From Nematostella vectensis (Eukaryota; Cnidaria; Anthozoa; Actiniaria; Edwardsiidae): a DNA stretch of 64,000 nt. Position 1 is the stretch's first letter. Every line of letters begins with the position of its first letter. The notes under the pieces are model-generated. The model searched no databases. It was not told where the DNA came from and worked only from the letters and a program-made list of their open reading frames with translations. Positions 59,450 to 64,000 of this stretch are shown here, one piece after another. The stretch lies in assembly GCF_932526225.1 (NCBI RefSeq), contig NC_064042.1, positions 3,517,001 to 3,581,000 on the forward strand, given 5' to 3'. Both the position numbers and the translations under genes were made by a program.

Positions 59450-60725
59450 CATAACATATCAGTCGATCTTGTTTTAAAAACTGTCGTTTTTCTAGTTCGC
59501 TTGGTCATTTCCTTATTAGGCATTATACCATATTTGGGAGTCCGCTTCATTCATTTTTTCACTATAATTTTTTTATCGCTCTAGAGCTTTGTAAGTCGAG
59601 AATTTTCAAGAAAACTTGCAGGAATTCGTGTTTACTACGATTTTGCTGGCAGCCATCTTAGAAAAGGAGCCTAGTCCCGAACGTTTTACAATATCACAGG
59701 TCTCCCGCGCGCTTGCCCCAGGCTCTTTAAGACCATTTAGAAAAAACGTGACAGCCATTGATTACATATCAAGAAAATCGAGCCAAAAATTGTTGTTTTT
59801 GCCGGTCACTTCCATATAAGGAAACAAATATATCCCTTATTTGAAAAATCTGCACGATTCTTGTAATTTTTTAAGGTGAGCGTACCTCAATAGCTCCGTA
59901 AACTTTATGACTTGTAACCAGAAGAGAAAAACAGTAACGGTGACCATCTTTAGTTAGTTGATAAGGTCCCTGAAAAGAAATTAAGTTTCCTCGATACCAG
60001 ACCCCCAAAACGACAACGTTTTCTTCATATGATGAACGTTGATGTAAATTAAATTAAAATAGAATTTCTGGAGGGGGGGGGGGGGGGCTGCAAGTGAAAA
60101 ATTTCCTTCTCAGTTTCAGTTCAGTTGAACGCTAAAAAGTTATTACATTTCGCGTTAAGATTATATTTTGCGTTGAAAGTTATTACATTTGACGTCCCTA
60201 ACTTGTTTTTAACGTTCAAAAAGTTATTACATTTCGCGTTAAGATTATTTTCTGCGTTGGAAGTTAAGATTATTTTCTGCGTTGGAAGTTAAGATTATTT
60301 TCTGTGTTGGAAGTTATTACATTTGACGTAGGACACCACCCCCCTCCCCCCTTTCACTTTTCTATGGTCCGTCTCTAACTTTTTTTTTAACGTTAAAAAA
60401 GTTATAACATTTCGCGTTCGATTAGTTTTTGCGTTGAACGTTATTACATTTGACGTTAAAATTACAGCCTGAGCTAACTATTACAATTTTCGGCGTAAAT
60501 GGGGGTCCCGGTCCCAATACCAATCAATGCTGTCGTTTTTAATGGTCTAAAAGAGCCTGGAGCGAGCGCGTAGGAAACATGTCACATTTTGAAACGAGAG
60601 TTCGATTTTAATATTAGATAAAAATATTTGAATGTTTAGCGAGGCCCCCCTGACCAGGACTGGCCTTTGCTCCATTTTCAAAATGGCTGCCAGCAAAATC
60701 GTAGTAAACAACAATTCCTGAATAG
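59450..60725. repeat. Compound dispersed repeat with inverted arms
   Basis: The left arm around 59625-59745 (actacgattttgctggcagc, then ctcccgcgcgcttgccccag) is mirrored by 60540-60720 (gagcctggagcgagcgcg, then ggctgccagcaaaatcgtag). Between them lie the block shared with 47080-47345 and many gttattacatttcgcgttaa-type repeats (60130-60460). It is probably one or more nested transposons; termini unresolved. Confidence 0.65.
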
Positions 60726-63700
60726 AAAATTCTTTACCACCGACGCCAATTTTGACTATCCACATAGAATTTGTTGTTTAAGTGTGAACTCACTCGAAAT
60801 TATAATCAGAGAGGAAATTGCACGCGTTCTTTTATTTAAGTCAATTGGTAGAGGACAAATGTAAAATGATGTTTGCTGTTTTTTGCACATTGTTGTTTAT
60901 TTGCATTTTAGATTCGCACTTGCACCTGCTCGGGGTGTTTGTGTCGAGGAAAAAAACAGTAGAAAAAGTTAGTAGATTATATAATTAGACGCATGAGATC
61001 TCTTTGGTTTGGTTTCAACTCTTTTATATGTGTACTTTAATTAGTTTTCTACACAAGATTTTTTTTTTGCGTCACACATTAATAAAGCCGCGTTACCATT
61101 AACCCCTTGCGTCAACTATTCCAAGAGTTGTTATTAGTTATGGCACGTTTTTGTCTCACCCTTAAAAGTTTGAAGCATTTAAACACAAACTTTGTAGACC
61201 TACATTAAAAAACATCATAAAAAATCAAGAGTTTTATAAAAATAAACACAAAAAACCCGCCTGACAGCAATCTCTCTTAAGAAAGCTGAACGAAAAGATC
61301 TTACTTTTAATACTTGGACCACTCCAAATGTTCAACAATGGCAACAAACTACTTGAGTTTAGGGACAGAGAATGAAAAATGCAATTAAGAAGATGAAAGC
61401 GCCGAATATACAAAACTATTAAGCAAAACGAAATCCATGTAGATTTTCAAAAACAAACGACTGGACTTAAACAATTGACCAGTGTCGAATTTATAGAAAA
61501 TTTGTAATGGATGAAATATTTACTGGACATAAATTTAAAGTCGTTGGCCAGATATAAAATCAAAATTTTAGTGTGCTTTTGGAAAGAAACGCTTAGAAAC
61601 GCTTTGAATTGTGGAATTATGCTACAGTTTTCCATAATTAAACAGCTTGAGTCCATATTTTTGAAATTACATGTCGGAAAAAATACTTAACACAGTCATT
61701 ACAAAAATGTGTTATTTTTCCTTGGCAAATACAATGGTTCAGCGACTTATCGGATAACATTGTTAACTCCTGTTACAAGGTCTTACAACTCGTTGACCAA
61801 TCAAAATTCTTCCAGAAAAGACAATATTAGTAATACCAGTATCCCTACATATTCTTTATTCGCATTTGGACGCAAACCCGGATACCGGCTTCTCAGGAAA
61901 ATTGAAACCGGTAAGAATTCGTTAATTAAACATGAATTTCTCGCTATTCCTTTTACTTTCAGCATTTGAAACATCTTGAAAATGGTCCTTTTTTATTATT
62001 TCAGTCTTCTGAATTTTTGGTAGAACGTATTAAAAATATGTCAAGAAGAGTCTTAGTATGGGGATGTGATCGATAAGAATTTAGCCCCTAGATATATTAA
62101 AACCATTTTTAGATGCTTGATTAAAATTCGCACATCATTTTTTTGTGTATTTTCTGCCTGCTGTTGTTGTCAAATTGTAATTCATTACCTAAATACAATA
62201 AATGTAAATAAATACTACCTCATTTTCATTAAACGGTGAGGCACAAATGTAAAAATGATGCTTTCTCTTTTTTAAAACGTACAACCCAAACCCGGAAAAC
62301 CAAATGTAAAAAAGAAAATGCGGTGCTGCACTACGTTTGGTAAGACATTATAAAGTGACAAGTGTTCGTCATGACACATTATAACATTTTCTTTAGGATT
62401 TTTCTGTCCTTTAAGGACAGAAAATTTAAAGCGCACAATTATAATTTTTTTTTTTTTACTAAGAAGCAAATCAGAAGCAACCGAGATCATTATCAAGATT
62501 ATTATATGATTTCATTTAAGGATAGAAATTGCATCAGAACAAAAAGGGGAGAGAGGGTCAACAATGCCGCATGAATCTTTCCAAGTAACCAAGATGCTTT
62601 AAAGTTTTTGAATATTATTAAATATTTTGAGACGCTTGTTATGTTGTGAAGGATCCAAGTTGAAAAAAATAACGAGCCCTTTTTTGGCATTTTAGGGATA
62701 GATAATATTATGAAATATAGACTGCCCAAATAAATTTGCTGATATATTGGTAAGGGAGGTAGTTATATAACTGGTAGTGAAACATTTCGTGCTGTTTAAC
62801 CAAATTGTTACGCTGCACCGGACGAAGGGGATGACATTTCTTGACCATCAACTGTTTTCAGAGAATGCCAACTCGGCGAAAAACAATCAAGAACAATCCA
62901 GAACACATCAGACCAGGCCAAGCTTATAGTAATGGCCAGTAAAAGCAAGATAACAATGTGGCAATTAGCTGTCACTGGTTGGTGAATTCCATAATGAACA
63001 ATTCCCCTGTAGAGCGAGTGGTAAATTCATACCATCGGTTTTATTTAATCAATTATTTGTTTTGTTATTTCATATCCTTAGTATTCCTTTCTAGCCAGTA
63101 ATGTTATATCATCGACATACAGTACAACTGAAAATAGAAAAACTAAAATAATGGGAAACGAGTTATTTGCTAGACCGGGTTCGGTGCTTTGGAAGAACTA
63201 AATAAATTGGACCCGGTTTTGAGTGAATTTGGTCTGACAATTCGGTTCGCAGTGAAGTGTGTGCATTAGTAGTTTACACAGTTAAAAATAGTGAGCACGA
63301 TCCAATTCTTTTGAATTCATTTTAGAAATAAGGAAGATAGCTTTCAGGGTGACGTGATTTCAAAGTCAGTTGTATGAAGCAAGCTAAATTTAATCGGAAA
63401 TAACATATATAGCAACACTTTTCTTATACTATCTTTTCAGGAATGACATCAAACATTGAAACGCACGCTAAGATTAAACGTTTCGAAGAGAGGGCAGGTG
63501 TCCTGTTCTAAGCGAATGACAAGTCAATGTATTCATTGTACATATTACCTCTGCATTCACATTATCGGCTGGCCTATATGTGCTGAATGCCCAAGCAAGC
63601 GAAATGTTACGAGAAACAACACAATTTTTCCGAGCATCTAAGGTATGCCATCCCCTGAAGTTCTCATGCGATAAAAAAGGTTTATTGAGTAGCTTTGCCA

Positions 63701-64000
63701 TGATCGCTTGTATGGATAAGATCCCTGTTAGAAAACTTAACCCATTAACGTTGAGGAAATTCTTCAATCGTCCTGTTCTTACATGGATATTTTAACCCCA
63801 GCATCAATCATACATCGACTTTTCCATCTATTACTCACTTAGAAGTTTTATCTTTAATATATTTTCTGATCTAAAGTGCGTTTTCACTTGAAAAGAGAGA
63901 CATCAGTTCTGCATGGTTAACCGAAGTTGAAGGTAAGATTTAACAGAAAATTTGTTTATTCATTTCTATTTATTTATGCATTCATACTTCTAATAAGCAT
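60726..64000. other. No gene supported
   Basis: About 3.3 kb of AT-rich sequence. Short frames at 61709-61969, 63456-63641 (+), 63474-63767 (-) and 63580-63795 (+) overlap on both strands, carry no recognisable motif and lack convincing splice context. Exons of a gene beyond the right edge cannot be excluded. Confidence 0.5.

Noticed and set aside
63474-63795. Overlapping frames of 97 (-) and 71 (+) codons near the right edge
   Set aside because: No motif, no splice context and equal openness on both strands.

Overview
The window is eukaryotic, intron-rich, AT-rich DNA crowded with minisatellites, microsatellites and short non-autonomous transposons. Gene content points to a cnidarian, most likely an anthozoan (sea anemone or coral): an adhesion GPCR, an LHFPL tetraspan protein, MPDU1, secreted PAN plus fibrinogen-like proteins, and a secreted polyamine oxidase. 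The species cannot be fixed from sequence alone. All genes were rebuilt by hand from GT/AG junctions with consistent reading phase.

Layout, left to right. 981-13371 (+): the 3' part of an adhesion GPCR gene, 20 exons and 786 codons visible, running from the end of a hormone-receptor-motif-like domain through GAIN/GPS, seven membrane helices and a Ser/Arg-rich tail; its 5' end lies outside the window. 13981-14400: seven 60-bp tandem copies. 20092-25351 (+): a compact promoter (CRE, TATA), a non-coding first exon and a complete six-exon gene for a 706-residue secreted protein I do not recognise; its first coding intron holds a LINE tail flanked by a 52-bp duplication. 26664-29486 (-): a complete two-exon LHFPL-family gene. 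31069-34030 (+): a complete five-exon MPDU1 gene. 34975-38714 (-) and 44340-49848 (-): two tandem paralogues encoding signal peptide, PAN/apple and fibrinogen-like domains, separated by palindromic repeats and a large minisatellite. 53684-56154 (+): a complete four-exon secreted FAD polyamine oxidase. 56600-59230: a 2.6-kb minisatellite of 31-bp units ending inside a LINE reverse-transcriptase tail. 59450-64000: dispersed repeats, then no gene I can support.

The genes are unrelated housekeeping, receptor and secreted-protein loci; nothing suggests they act as one pathway, apart from the paralogous PAN/fibrinogen-like pair. The most unusual theme is structural: several exon-intron junctions have been duplicated, leaving decoy or decayed splice sites beside the working ones. 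At least four DNA-transposon insertions with readable target-site duplications (two with 5 bp, one TA, one TTAA) lie in the window, three of them inside introns.
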